From an uncultured Candidatus Melainabacteria bacterium (GTDB lineage: Bacteria; Cyanobacteriota; Vampirovibrionia; Gastranaerophilales; Gastranaerophilaceae): 63,515 nucleotides of DNA. The stretch is from assembly GCA_934777245.1 (NCBI GenBank), contig CAKVND010000004.1, positions 1-63,515 on the forward strand, in the 5' to 3' direction. Made by a program: the position numbers and the translations under genes. Each line of letters begins with the position of its first letter. Within the stretch, counting starts at the first letter, position 1. Below the pieces are notes generated by a model. The model ran no database searches, had not been told where the DNA came from, and saw nothing but the letters and a program-made list of their open reading frames with translations. Below are positions 35,458-43,975 of this stretch, in pieces.

Positions 35458-37374
35458 CTATTCTATATATTTACCATCAAATAAATCCATGACCATTTTT
35501 TCTTGATCGGATTCTAAGCGTTCTTTATCTTTTTCCGTTTTAGGCAAAGATTGTTCTTCTTTTAAATTTTGAACAGGTGCTTGTTCGTTCGCTTTTTGTG
35601 GCGCAACTTGTTTTGGAGCTTCCACTTGTTTCACTTGCGGAGTCGGCGCAGTTGGTTGAGGTTGTTGAGTCGCTTGTGAAACAGGCTGAGGTGTAGCTAT
35701 TTTAAAGTTTTTTTTTACAGACTCAGCTGTAATTTCGCTATCTCCTCCCTGCGGAAGTCTTACCATAACCGACACATTAGAATCAAACATAAGACTTGCA
35801 GCCTCTTCAAGCATTTGTTTCTTATTTGTATCATTAATTTGAGCTACTAATTTCTCGTTCTTAAATGTAATAATAACTCCATCTGGAGCAATTTTTACAG
35901 GAGTTGCCAAATTTAGCAATGCTTTAGTTGAAGGACTTTTAACATTCATCAAAAGCGCTTTCCATAAAGATTGAATATCGTTTCCGCTAGGTTTTTGCGA
36001 CATTGGCGGAGGCGTAAAATCTTCTACTTGTTGCGTTTGTGGAGCTTGAGGAGTGTGCGACGCTTCTTGCCTTGCATCTTGCCTTACTTCTTGTCTCACT
36101 TGATGTCTTGTTTCAACTTCTTGAGCAGGCTGAACAGAAGGTCTGGTTTCAGCAACAGGAATCGGAGCCGGACGAGTCACATGTGTAACAGGTTGTGGAC
36201 GTGCAGCCGGAGTGAAATTACCACCTTCAAGTGCTTTAACACGATTTTGCAAATCTAAAAGCGTTGAATTTTCACTCATATTTGCTAAATCAATCATACC
36301 GACTTCCAACCACAAATGCTGGTTAGAAGCTAATTTAACTTCCTTAATATAATATGTGATTCTCTCTAGCAAGAAAACAATCTGCTGAGTTTCTAAAGCT
36401 TCTTTTTGTTTACTTAATTCAGCTATTTGAGCTTCGTTAAGTCCGGTAAGTTCAGTTAATAAATCTGATTTACAGTTTTTTACAATAAGCAGATTTTTAA
36501 AATACTCAGACAAGTTTGTCAAAATTTGTAAAGGTTCATTACCTGAATTATAAATATCGTTTAATATTTCTATCGCATCATTCGGAGATGAAGAAATTAT
36601 TTTGTCGCTTAATTTATTCAAAACATCAAACGAAATTCTACCTAAAACTGCGTTAACATCTTCTGACGTAATTTCTTTTGAAACGCCTAACAAGCTTAAT
36701 TGGTCTAAAAGCGAAATACTATCACGCATACCACCGGCAGAGTTTTTAGCAATTGTAAATAACGCGTCATCAGAAATGTTAATTTTTTCTTCATTCGAAA
36801 TATATCTCAAATGTTTTACGATATCATCAGTCGTAATTCTTCTAAAATCGAATCTTTGACAGCGACTCTTAATCGTATCTAAAACCTTATGAACTTCCGT
36901 TGTTGCAAGTATAAAAATAACATTTTCCGGTGGTTCTTCCAACGTTTTTAATAATGCGTTAAAAGCATGGTTTGTCAACATGTGAACTTCGTCGATGATA
37001 TAAATTTTGTATTTTCCATGGACAGGCATGTACTGGATTTTTTCTAAAATACTTTGTGTATCTTCAACTTTTCTGTTACTTGCCGCATCGATTTCAATAA
37101 CGTCGATTGGCACAGAATTCATAATGTCTAAACAGCTTTCACATTCACCACAAGGATGAATAGTAGGGCCATTTTTACAATTTAAAGATTTTGCAAGAAT
37201 TCTTGCTGTGGAAGTTTTACCTGTACCACGTGGCCCTGTAAACAAAAACGCATGCGCAATTTTACCAAGCTCTATTGCACTTGTAAGTGTTTTCTTGATA
37301 TGTTCTTGACCTACAAGCTTGTCGAGCGTTTGCGGACGGTATTTTCTGTATAACGGTACATAATTTCCACTCAT
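35458..37374 (-). CDS. dnaX: DNA polymerase III subunit gamma/tau
   Basis: 638 residues. The clamp-loader AAA+ ATPase. Walker A GPRGTGKTSTA, zinc site CKNGPTIHPCGECESC, Walker B IIDEVHML, sensor region LEEPPENVIFILATTEVHKV and the SRC arginine finger (KSRCQRFDFRR) are all present. After residue 380 the sequence turns Pro/Gln-rich with many VxRPxP/QEV repeats, then a tau-like C-terminal domain, then a second low-complexity stretch. No frameshift site was seen. On the minus strand TGT-TAAACT lies six bases before the ATG, so the mRNA may be leaderless. Confidence 0.97.
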   Translation of the reverse strand: MSGNYVPLYRKYRPQTLDKLVGQEHIKKTLTSAIELGKIAHAFLFTGPRGTGKTSTARILAKSLNCKNGPTIHPCGECESCLDIMNSVPIDVIEIDAASNRKVEDTQSILEKIQYMPVHGKYKIYIIDEVHMLTNHAFNALLKTLEEPPENVIFILATTEVHKVLDTIKSRCQRFDFRRITTDDIVKHLRYISNEEKINISDDALFTIAKNSAGGMRDSISLLDQLSLLGVSKEITSEDVNAVLGRISFDVLNKLSDKIISSSPNDAIEILNDIYNSGNEPLQILTNLSEYFKNLLIVKNCKSDLLTELTGLNEAQIAELSKQKEALETQQIVFLLERITYYIKEVKLASNQHLWLEVGMIDLANMSENSTLLDLQNRVKALEGGNFTPAARPQPVTHVTRPAPIPVAETRPSVQPAQEVETRHQVRQEVRQDARQEASHTPQAPQTQQVEDFTPPPMSQKPSGNDIQSLWKALLMNVKSPSTKALLNLATPVKIAPDGVIITFKNEKLVAQINDTNKKQMLEEAASLMFDSNVSVMVRLPQGGDSEITAESVKKNFKIATPQPVSQATQQPQPTAPTPQVKQVEAPKQVAPQKANEQAPVQNLKEEQSLPKTEKDKERLESDQEKMVMDLFDGKYIE

Positions 37375-38031
37375 AAGATTAGTTTAACACAAACTGAAAT
37401 TTAAGTTAACTTTGCGAAAAAACGGGTTGGATTCAAAATCAAAATGATTAACTTATACCTATGGATTGCTTCGTCGCCTAAAATAATCGTTGCTCCTCGC
37501 AATGACTTTGCGTCAAGCTTCCCAATGTGCTGTCATTCTTGTATATGTTATGTAATTCGGTGATAAAAATTGAGTTAAGACTAAAATTGAACGACATTCG
37601 TGCCGCGAGCGTTTTTAGCGAGCGTGAAAGAGCAGGCTCTGCCTGCTATATCCATTTGAACTACAACCGTAAGGTTGTAGAAAATTGTGCGTAATTTCTT
37701 CTTTTTGCTTACTTTTTCTTCTTTTATCGCAATAAAGAAGAAAAAGTAAGAATTGTTTTTAAATAAAAAGTTTTTTGAAATGTCCTTTTCTTTCTCTTTA
37801 TTTGCGAGGCAAAGAGAAAGAAAAGAACGAAAAGAAAGAGAAAACACGCAACAGTTTTCTACGCTCTTACGAGCGTTTAATAAAATGGATAATTAGCAAG
37901 CAGAGCTTGCACTCTGACGCTCGCTAAAAAACGCTCGCGGCGCGAATGTCGTTCAATTTAAATTGCTCTCTATTTTTTCTTACACCTTTCTCTCATTTTT
38001 ATTGTATAATATTCAAATAAGGAGTTTTGGA
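37375..38031. other. Gene-free region holding two repeats
   Basis: 657 bp. Contains a family A repeat (37461-37506, with a diverged tail to about 37540), then the large palindromic element 37584-37959 and the pheA promoter (TATAAT at 38004-38009). Any ORF inside the element is an artefact of its structure. Confidence 0.7.
37584..37959. repeat. 376-bp hierarchical palindromic element
   Basis: Ends are inverted repeats of 42-43 bp (37584-37625 and 37917-37959) that differ by one substitution and one indel; weaker complementarity continues inward. Inside are two paired hairpins with GTAA-type tips: CTACAACC-GTAA-GGTTGTAG (37660-37680) and ACGCTC-TTAC-GAGCGT (37861-37876). Two A/T-rich hairpins lie near the centre: 37708-37750 and 37785-37825 (15-bp perfect stem). 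It encodes no credible protein and could be a MITE-like or cruciform-forming element. Confidence 0.75.
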
Positions 38032-38877
38032 ATGTTTGAAGATTTTAACGAAGTTATATGTCTCGGTCAAGGCGGTTCGTATTCTGAAATCGCAAAAGAC
38101 AAGCTGTTTAAGGCATACGATTTATTTTTATACCAACGTTCTTTGACTTCTATAAAAGAATGCATAGATTATATTGATGAAAATTGCAACGCGATAGCCG
38201 TTCTTCCGGTAGAAACAACATATAAAGGAATTATAAGAGAAACTATAGACAATTTGATTTTGACGAAAAATCAAAATATTCAAATTCTTGCTGAAACAAT
38301 CGTTCCCGTAAATGATTGTATTCTATCCAAAACTACAGAATTCTACAGTCTTTCAGGACTTATTGCTAATCCAAATGCTCTAGGGAAATGCAAAAAATTT
38401 GTTAAAGACGAAATGCCAAGACAATTAAATATTGTAGTCGCAGAAAGTATGGATGAATCTGCAAGACTTTTAAATAATTATAATTTAACATATTCAATTA
38501 TTGGCACACATAAAACTGCTGAAATTTATAATCTAAACATTTTAAAAGAACATATTGAAGACGATAAAGACAATAAACGCAGATTTATTGTTGTTGGTGA
38601 CGCGGAAACTCAACCAACCGGTCATGATAAAACCAGCATAGTTCTATTCTTGGCTGACAGACAAGGTGCTTTGTTAGATATTGTTCAAGTGTTTGTAAAA
38701 TATCATATTAATATTACACAAATTAATTCAAAAATGATGAACAACAACGCCGAAGAACAAGCTGTGTTCATTGATTTTGATGGACATAAGCATGATGAAA
38801 TTATTAAACAATTGATTTCTGAACTTGAACCTTTATGTCAAAGCGCAAGAGTTATTGGTTCTTATGCAAAATTTTAG
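38032..38877 (+). CDS. pheA: Prephenate dehydratase with ACT domain
   Basis: 281 residues from ATG 38032, chosen because AAGGAG lies 8 bases upstream; the frame itself runs from 37963. It makes phenylpyruvate from prephenate. The catalytic domain has CLGQGGSYSEIA (family GP.GTfse.A), AVLPVETTYKG, SIIGTHKTAEIYNL and NKRRFIVVG. The C-terminal ACT domain (TSIVLFLADRQGALLDIVQVFVKYHINITQINSK) would bind phenylalanine. No chorismate mutase domain is fused. Confidence 0.93.
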   Translation: MFEDFNEVICLGQGGSYSEIAKDKLFKAYDLFLYQRSLTSIKECIDYIDENCNAIAVLPVETTYKGIIRETIDNLILTKNQNIQILAETIVPVNDCILSKTTEFYSLSGLIANPNALGKCKKFVKDEMPRQLNIVVAESMDESARLLNNYNLTYSIIGTHKTAEIYNLNILKEHIEDDKDNKRRFIVVGDAETQPTGHDKTSIVLFLADRQGALLDIVQVFVKYHINITQINSKMMNNNAEEQAVFIDFDGHKHDEIIKQLISELEPLCQSARVIGSYAKF

Positions 38878-38895
38878 AATTTTTAGACGAAATTG

Positions 38896-38924
38896 TTGAC
38901 AATAAAATTTGTTTAGTATAAAAT
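38896..38924 (+). promoter_or_regulatory. Promoter of the tRNA cluster
   Basis: TTGACA (38896-38901), a 17-bp spacer, and TAAAAT (38919-38924), eleven bases before the first tRNA. Confidence 0.7.
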
Positions 38925-38934
38925 GAATTTTGTC

Positions 38935-39006
38935 GCCGGTATAGCTCAACGGTAGAGCAACGGTTTTGTAAACCGTAGGTTGTAGGTTCGATTCCTATTA
39001 CCGGCT
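38935..39006 (+). tRNA. tRNA-Thr (TGT)
   Basis: GCCGGTA/TACCGGC acceptor stem; ACGGT/ACCGT anticodon stem with loop TTTGTAA gives anticodon TGT. GGTTCGATTCC is the T loop. CCA is not encoded. A T-run and a small hairpin follow. Confidence 0.97.
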
Positions 39007-39048
39007 TTTTTTATAAAGAGAAGGTTCTCTTACAGCCCTTGTGGCATT

Positions 39049-39150
39049 TGCCTTTGTGGCGCAGGGACTCTGCCGAACAAAAGTTGACTAAATGTCAAGT
39101 TTGCGAGAGGTAGCACTCCAAGGAGTAGGCCAAGTGTAGTTTCTGAAACA
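39049..39150 (+). pseudogene. Decayed tRNA-Thr interrupted by a palindrome
   Basis: TGCCTTTGTGGCGCAGGG at 39049-39066 is identical to the 5' end of the intact tRNA-Thr at 39151. After about 42 bp that contain TTGAC-TAAAT-GTCAA comes GGTAGCACTCC then AAGGAGTAGGCCA, a degenerate match to the D-arm and anticodon arm. It looks like a duplicated tRNA gene disrupted by a small insertion. Confidence 0.45.
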
Positions 39151-39224
39151 TGCCTTTGTGGCGCAGGGGTAGCGCACTCCCTTGGTAAGGGAGAGGCCAC
39201 GAGTTCAAATCTCGTCAAAGGCAT
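39151..39224 (+). tRNA. tRNA-Thr (GGT)
   Basis: TGCCTTT/AAAGGCA acceptor stem; CTCCC/GGGAG anticodon stem with loop TTGGTAA gives anticodon GGT; GAGTTCAAATCTC is the T arm. CCA is not encoded. Confidence 0.97.
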
Positions 39225-39244
39225 TTTTAATGACAATTCAATAT

Positions 39245-39330
<86 letters not shown>

Positions 39331-39333
39331 TTT

Positions 39334-39361
39334 AAAAGGCTCTTTTATAAGAGTCTTTTAT
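39334..39361 (+). terminator. Terminator of the tRNA cluster
   Basis: AAAAGGCTCTT/AAGAGTCTTTT imperfect hairpin with a TTAT loop after tRNA-Tyr. Confidence 0.6.
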
Positions 39362-39412
39362 ATTTAAAATGTGTATCCAACATCATCCAATCAAAACCAG
39401 AGTAATTAAATT

Positions 39413-40051
39413 ATGATTAATAACGTGAATAATGCGACTAGCTTTAATGCGTCTTATATTGATAAAATCAATATTCAGAAATTAAATAGTAAAAATAAAT
39501 ATGTACCATATCAAGCAAATTTAGTCGAACTTAATTTGTCAGACTTAGAAGCCCTTGAAAAAATAAATAAAAAATGGAAAAATAATTGGCTATGCGGTAA
39601 ATTTGTTAACTGGGCAATATCTTTACATAACTATAGTGATAGAGTTTTTGCACTTACAACACAAAAGGAAAATTTTGAAAATTTACAATCTGATGAAGTT
39701 CTGGGATTAATGAATATAGATTTACATAAAAGAAAAAGCGAATTAAACTATATTGAAACCAAACCTGTAAATCCGGATTACAATAAAGTAGGATCTTCTC
39801 TTATAAATTATGCTAAGACTTTGACTAATAGAATAAGTTTAACAGCAGGCTCAAAGAGCTTGGCTGATAAATTTTATAAACCACTTGGTTTTATTCATGA
39901 ATACAAAAATAACAATGATAGATATGCTTATTGCGAATTAATTTGGCTAAAAAATGCAACGTTATTGGATAAATTCAAAATCAATTTACAATCTAAAATT
40001 CGTCTTTTTTTCGATAACTTAATTAATAAAATTTGTGATAGTAATTTTTAA
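39413..40051 (+). CDS. Tagged GNAT-like protein, paralogue 1
   Basis: 212 residues. Begins MINNVNNATSFNASYIDK, the recurring tag, then IQKLN..NKYVPYQANLVELN, which aligns with the starts of the proteins at 60365 and 60937. The later part fits a GNAT fold: EVLGLMNIDL, KVGSSLINYAK and SKSLADKFYKPLGFIHEY. A 35-residue helical tail is added at the C-terminus. The acetyl-CoA loop is less clear than in classical GNATs, so activity is uncertain. No strong Shine-Dalgarno site. Confidence 0.7.
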   Translation: MINNVNNATSFNASYIDKINIQKLNSKNKYVPYQANLVELNLSDLEALEKINKKWKNNWLCGKFVNWAISLHNYSDRVFALTTQKENFENLQSDEVLGLMNIDLHKRKSELNYIETKPVNPDYNKVGSSLINYAKTLTNRISLTAGSKSLADKFYKPLGFIHEYKNNNDRYAYCELIWLKNATLLDKFKINLQSKIRLFFDNLINKICDSNF

Positions 40052-40071
40052 TGAAATAAATATCTTCAATA

Positions 40072-41124
40072 TTATTGCTTTAATATACCATTAGCATTAT
40101 ATTTTAAACCATCCGGAGTTATAATAACTACTTCACCGTTTTCAATCTTCTTTATTGTTTTTGCGGCAAAAGGTTTTGCGATTAAATCGTTAATGCTATT
40201 TGGATTATTGCCGGAAAAGTTTCTCTTTAAAACTTCTTTAAATGAATTAATTACAATTCCACTTTTTAACTTCGCCCAATTTTCATCATTAATATTCTCT
40301 AATTCAAAATCGGTAATCATACTTAAATCATCTGATGTTTTATTTGTTTCATCCAAAAGTCTTGTACCGGAATCAAATCTTGTATTTCTGGCTTCTTTTA
40401 TAGTTGTTTCTAACATTTCTTTAGCATAAGCCTTTGCTTTTCCATAAACAAAAGCCTGTCTTTCTGTCATCAAGTTTAAATCTGCATAAGTAACTTTTTT
40501 ACAAAATTCTAATTCATCATGATATTCTTTATCAAAATCTTGATAACTCATTCCTAAATGTTTTTGAGCTAATTCTTCAATATCATAATTACTTACGGCA
40601 GGTTTTTTGTGTTCTTTTTCACCATTAGCATCTTCAATAACATATTCAATTTTATCTTTCAAATCTTGCAAAGATTTCATATCAACATCTGTTCTGGTTC
40701 TTATTTCCTGAATATCAAAATTTATAAGTTTTTCTTGCATATACGGATAATACCTGTAATTCCACCTTGGAACAATACATATATCTTGATAAGCTTTACA
40801 ATCTACGAACGCATTATCAATTCCACGTTCCATTCTATATAATTTACTCTGCACACTGTCTGAAGTCTCATATGTAAGATTTGAACGCTCATAATAATCA
40901 AGTTTATTGTAGTTATCAATTAAGTTTTTTAAATCACTATCATTTTTCATATTTTGACGAGTTTTGTCCACTTGTTCAGACTTAATGTTACTTTTTTCAA
41001 AAACGTCTTCTTTTATTAAATTACGAGATTGCGACGCCATCGGTAATGAAATCAAAGTTGTCATTATTGCCGGAGCAATTAATTTTCTTGGAACAACACT
41101 AAAAATATTTAAATCGCATTTCAT
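40072..41124 (-). CDS. Hypothetical secreted or membrane-anchored protein
   Basis: 350 residues. The N-terminus (VVPRKLIAPAIMTTLISLPMASQS) is a likely signal peptide or anchor. The rest is charged and helical, with many Lys, Glu and Asp, and no enzyme motif is recognised. The C-terminus ends GEVVIITPDGLKYNANGILKQ, a beta-hairpin-like segment. AAGG is present before the ATG. It is convergent with the GNAT-like gene and divergent from the pilus operon; relation to either is unknown. Confidence 0.7.
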   Translation of the reverse strand: MKCDLNIFSVVPRKLIAPAIMTTLISLPMASQSRNLIKEDVFEKSNIKSEQVDKTRQNMKNDSDLKNLIDNYNKLDYYERSNLTYETSDSVQSKLYRMERGIDNAFVDCKAYQDICIVPRWNYRYYPYMQEKLINFDIQEIRTRTDVDMKSLQDLKDKIEYVIEDANGEKEHKKPAVSNYDIEELAQKHLGMSYQDFDKEYHDELEFCKKVTYADLNLMTERQAFVYGKAKAYAKEMLETTIKEARNTRFDSGTRLLDETNKTSDDLSMITDFELENINDENWAKLKSGIVINSFKEVLKRNFSGNNPNSINDLIAKPFAAKTIKKIENGEVVIITPDGLKYNANGILKQ

Positions 41125-41418
41125 AAAATAATTTCCTTACATCTTTCTGTATTATATATAAAAATCATAAATAATTTTTTTTGATAGTATTTAGCAAAAC
41201 TTTACAATCAAAATTTAATGATTAATTATCTTAATGTTGAATTTACATTGCATTATTAGGATTAGTATGATAATATTAAAATAGGTTAGTATTGTAATAT
41301 TTATTTTATAATATGAAAATAAATCTGACTGGAATAGTATAAACATAGGATTTAAATACTACAAACTTTTGATACAGTATTAAGAGAGCAATTTAGTAGT
41401 TAGAAGTAAAATAAAGAT

Positions 41419-42084
41419 ATGCGCAAATATTTAAGAAGAAAAGAACAGAAAGTTAATATTACAGAATTAACTGCAGATGAGTTAATTATGAAAACTTTCA
41501 GAAAAAGTCCTAAAGCTCCTAAAAGAGTCGTTTTAACTCTTTTGGCATTGTTTATTGCTTTGCCGATTTTGTTTGGTGGAATGATTCTAAAGAAGATGCA
41601 TTCTAACGACTTGCAAGATGTTGATTTGATTTCACTTGCATCATCACCTGCAACTGCAACTTCTGCTAAAAAGAATTTGATTTCTATACCAACAGGAACT
41701 GTAAAAGCTAATCCATTCTTGCCATACAGAGATATAGGCGGGAATTCTGTAAGTGACGTTCCAACTTATGATCTTGTAGCTCCACCGGAAGTTGTTAATG
41801 AAAATTCTGATGCAGCAAGAGTTATGGACACAATAGTTTCAGGTATTTTATATGACAAATTTAGTCCTTCAGCAATTTTAAACATTGAAGGCAATGATTA
41901 CCTTGTTAAAAAAGGTGATACTGTAAATAAATACAAAGTGCTTAATATTACACAAAATAGCGTTACCGTTAAATTGGGTAGTAACACTTATTGCGCCGGC
42001 ATCGGTGAAATTTTAACCGAAGGGTCAGTAAATCATAATGACGTTTCAAATTTAAGTAAAAAATTCGGAGGGGAAAGACGATGA
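41419..42084 (+). CDS. PilP/GspC-like pilus or type II secretion protein
   Basis: 221 residues. A cytoplasmic N-terminus precedes one membrane segment (VVLTLLALFIALPILFGGMIL, about residues 38-58). The periplasmic part ends in a PilP/GspC homology-region domain: VSGILYDKFSPSAILNIEG, DYLVKKGDTVNKYKVLNITQNSVTVKLG. This domain would touch the N-domains of the secretin, whose gene overlaps this one by 4 nt. It is the first gene of the operon PilP-like, secretin, PilB, PilC. No pilMNO genes are seen upstream. Confidence 0.8.
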   Translation: MRKYLRRKEQKVNITELTADELIMKTFRKSPKAPKRVVLTLLALFIALPILFGGMILKKMHSNDLQDVDLISLASSPATATSAKKNLISIPTGTVKANPFLPYRDIGGNSVSDVPTYDLVAPPEVVNENSDAARVMDTIVSGILYDKFSPSAILNIEGNDYLVKKGDTVNKYKVLNITQNSVTVKLGSNTYCAGIGEILTEGSVNHNDVSNLSKKFGGERR

Positions 42085-43970
42085 GATATAATCATATACA
42101 AAGACTTCTGTCAGCAGCGTTATTATTAGCGTTTACGGCACCTTCAGGTCTTGCAGTTTCAACATATACTTCAACTCCAAGCGTTAATGCAACAGTTCTT
42201 TCTGGCAATGTTAAATTAACAAACAGAAACGATAAAATCACATTAAGCTTGAGAGATTCTGATGTAAAACAAGTGTTGAGAATGTTTGCCGACAAAGCCG
42301 GTATGAATATTGTTTTTCACTCATCAGTTGAAGGAAAAGTAACGTTAGATTTAGTAAATATGCCTATAAATGATGCATTTAATCTTGTTTTGCAAATTGC
42401 CGGTTTAAATTATTATACACAAAATAATACGCTAATCGTTTTAGCTAAAGATAACGCTGATAACGCATCATTTTCTAAACAAGAAATGATGGTTTTTCCT
42501 GTTAAATATGTAAGTGCAGCAAAAATTGCATCATTTTTAAATCAGAATGTATTTGGCATGAAAAAAGCAGGTTTATCAAGCGTAGATGCAGCTACTGTCA
42601 ATGCTGCTACCAACGAAATTATCGTATTTGGTATGCCGTCAGATGCTGCGATTGTTCAAAAGGTAATTGATCAATTGGATAGAGAACCTTTGACAAAGAC
42701 TTTTGCCGTTAACCATACAACTCCTGCTGAAATGGCAGATATGATTTGTAATATGTTGCTACCATCTCGTGGTGCACAAAATGGAAATTCAAATGGCGGC
42801 AGTTCCGGTATTATTCCGGCTTCTCCTGGAACAGGCACAACCGGTGGTGCAGCTAGTATCGAAGGTATTATGACCGGAGGAGCTGCAAGTAGTTCTTCTT
42901 CAGGAAGTAGCGATTTAAAGTTGGGCGAAGGTGTTGTAGCTTGTTCTGTATCAACAGCAAGTTCTGGTTCGTCTGTTGCTCCGTTTGACTTACAAAACCT
43001 AGCAATTTCATACTATCCTCAAAGAGGAACTGTTATGATGATTGGCGGTTCAGAAGCTCAAATGCACATGATTGAAAACTTCATAAAAACAAATGATGTT
43101 AAACAACCACAAGCATACTTAGAACTTTCTATCGTTGAACTAACTGAAGATGGTTCAAAAGAATTTACAAATAACTGGGAAATTAACTCTCCAAATTGGG
43201 GCGTGAAATTTAACGCATCAGAAGGTACAACTAGCGGTGGTAGAAAGGCAGTTCCTGGTACAAGAGATTTTATTCAAGTTGACACTTTAATTCCGAATGC
43301 AGATGGTACATTATCCAAAAAACCATCTTTTGTACCATACGAAGAATGGTATGGCAAAGGCCCTTACATTACTTGGCAAATGAACTACTTAATTCAAAAC
43401 AGAAAAGCAAGAGTGCTTGCTAATCCGAAATTATTAATTACAAATGGTCAAGAATCAACTATTGATTTAACTCAAGATTATGTAGAAAAAGTAACTTCTG
43501 AATTCTTGTCATCATCTGCATCAGGAGGCACAGCAGCTTCAACAGGTGCGGTTCAAAGAACTTATACAATCGGTTCTGACCAAGGTATCAAAGTTACATT
43601 AACTCCGTTTATTTCTCCGGAAGGTTATGTAACATTAAATATTAAACCTGAATATGCTACACCGGCAGGTGAAGTAAGAACAGCGAGCGAAACCGGTTCA
43701 GGAACTGATTTGCAAGCTACATTATTGAGCAGAAGAAATCTTGATTTAAAAAATGTTAGAATAAAAGATGGTGAAACACTTGCTATAGGTGGTTTAATCC
43801 AAGAAAACGAACAGAAAACAGTTAAGAAAATTCCTGTTTTAGGTGATTTACCGGTGATTGGTTCTGCATTTAGATCTTCTTCTACAACAAAATCTAAAAC
43901 TGAACTTGTAATTATGATTACACCTAAGATTATTAATGACGGAGAAGGCTCTGTTGCAGATAGTTTATAA
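42081..43970 (+). CDS. Secretin (PilQ/GspD family)
   Basis: 629 residues. Signal peptide (LLSAALLLAFTAPSGLAV). The N-terminal STN/secretin-N region begins VKLTNRNDKITLSLRDSDVKQVLRMFADKAGMNIVFHSSV. A NolW-like domain and a Gly/Ser linker (about 235-290) follow. The outer-membrane secretin domain ends LKNVRIKDGETLAIGGLIQE and KKIPVLGDLPVIGSAFRSSS, the conserved C-terminal signature. It would form the gate for pilus or pseudopilus assembly. GGAGGGG precedes the ATG inside the previous gene. Confidence 0.95.
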   Translation: MRYNHIQRLLSAALLLAFTAPSGLAVSTYTSTPSVNATVLSGNVKLTNRNDKITLSLRDSDVKQVLRMFADKAGMNIVFHSSVEGKVTLDLVNMPINDAFNLVLQIAGLNYYTQNNTLIVLAKDNADNASFSKQEMMVFPVKYVSAAKIASFLNQNVFGMKKAGLSSVDAATVNAATNEIIVFGMPSDAAIVQKVIDQLDREPLTKTFAVNHTTPAEMADMICNMLLPSRGAQNGNSNGGSSGIIPASPGTGTTGGAASIEGIMTGGAASSSSSGSSDLKLGEGVVACSVSTASSGSSVAPFDLQNLAISYYPQRGTVMMIGGSEAQMHMIENFIKTNDVKQPQAYLELSIVELTEDGSKEFTNNWEINSPNWGVKFNASEGTTSGGRKAVPGTRDFIQVDTLIPNADGTLSKKPSFVPYEEWYGKGPYITWQMNYLIQNRKARVLANPKLLITNGQESTIDLTQDYVEKVTSEFLSSSASGGTAASTGAVQRTYTIGSDQGIKVTLTPFISPEGYVTLNIKPEYATPAGEVRTASETGSGTDLQATLLSRRNLDLKNVRIKDGETLAIGGLIQENEQKTVKKIPVLGDLPVIGSAFRSSSTTKSKTELVIMITPKIINDGEGSVADSL

Positions 43971-43975
43971 AGATT

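Noticed and set aside
37581..37847. 88-residue ORF on the minus strand
   Set aside because: It lies inside the palindromic element and reads Lys/Phe low-complexity sequence from the A/T-rich stems.
39030..39236. 68-residue ORF on the minus strand
   Set aside because: It is the reverse of tRNA-Thr and its decayed copy; LTRFELVASPLP is the usual artefact of a reversed tRNA T arm.
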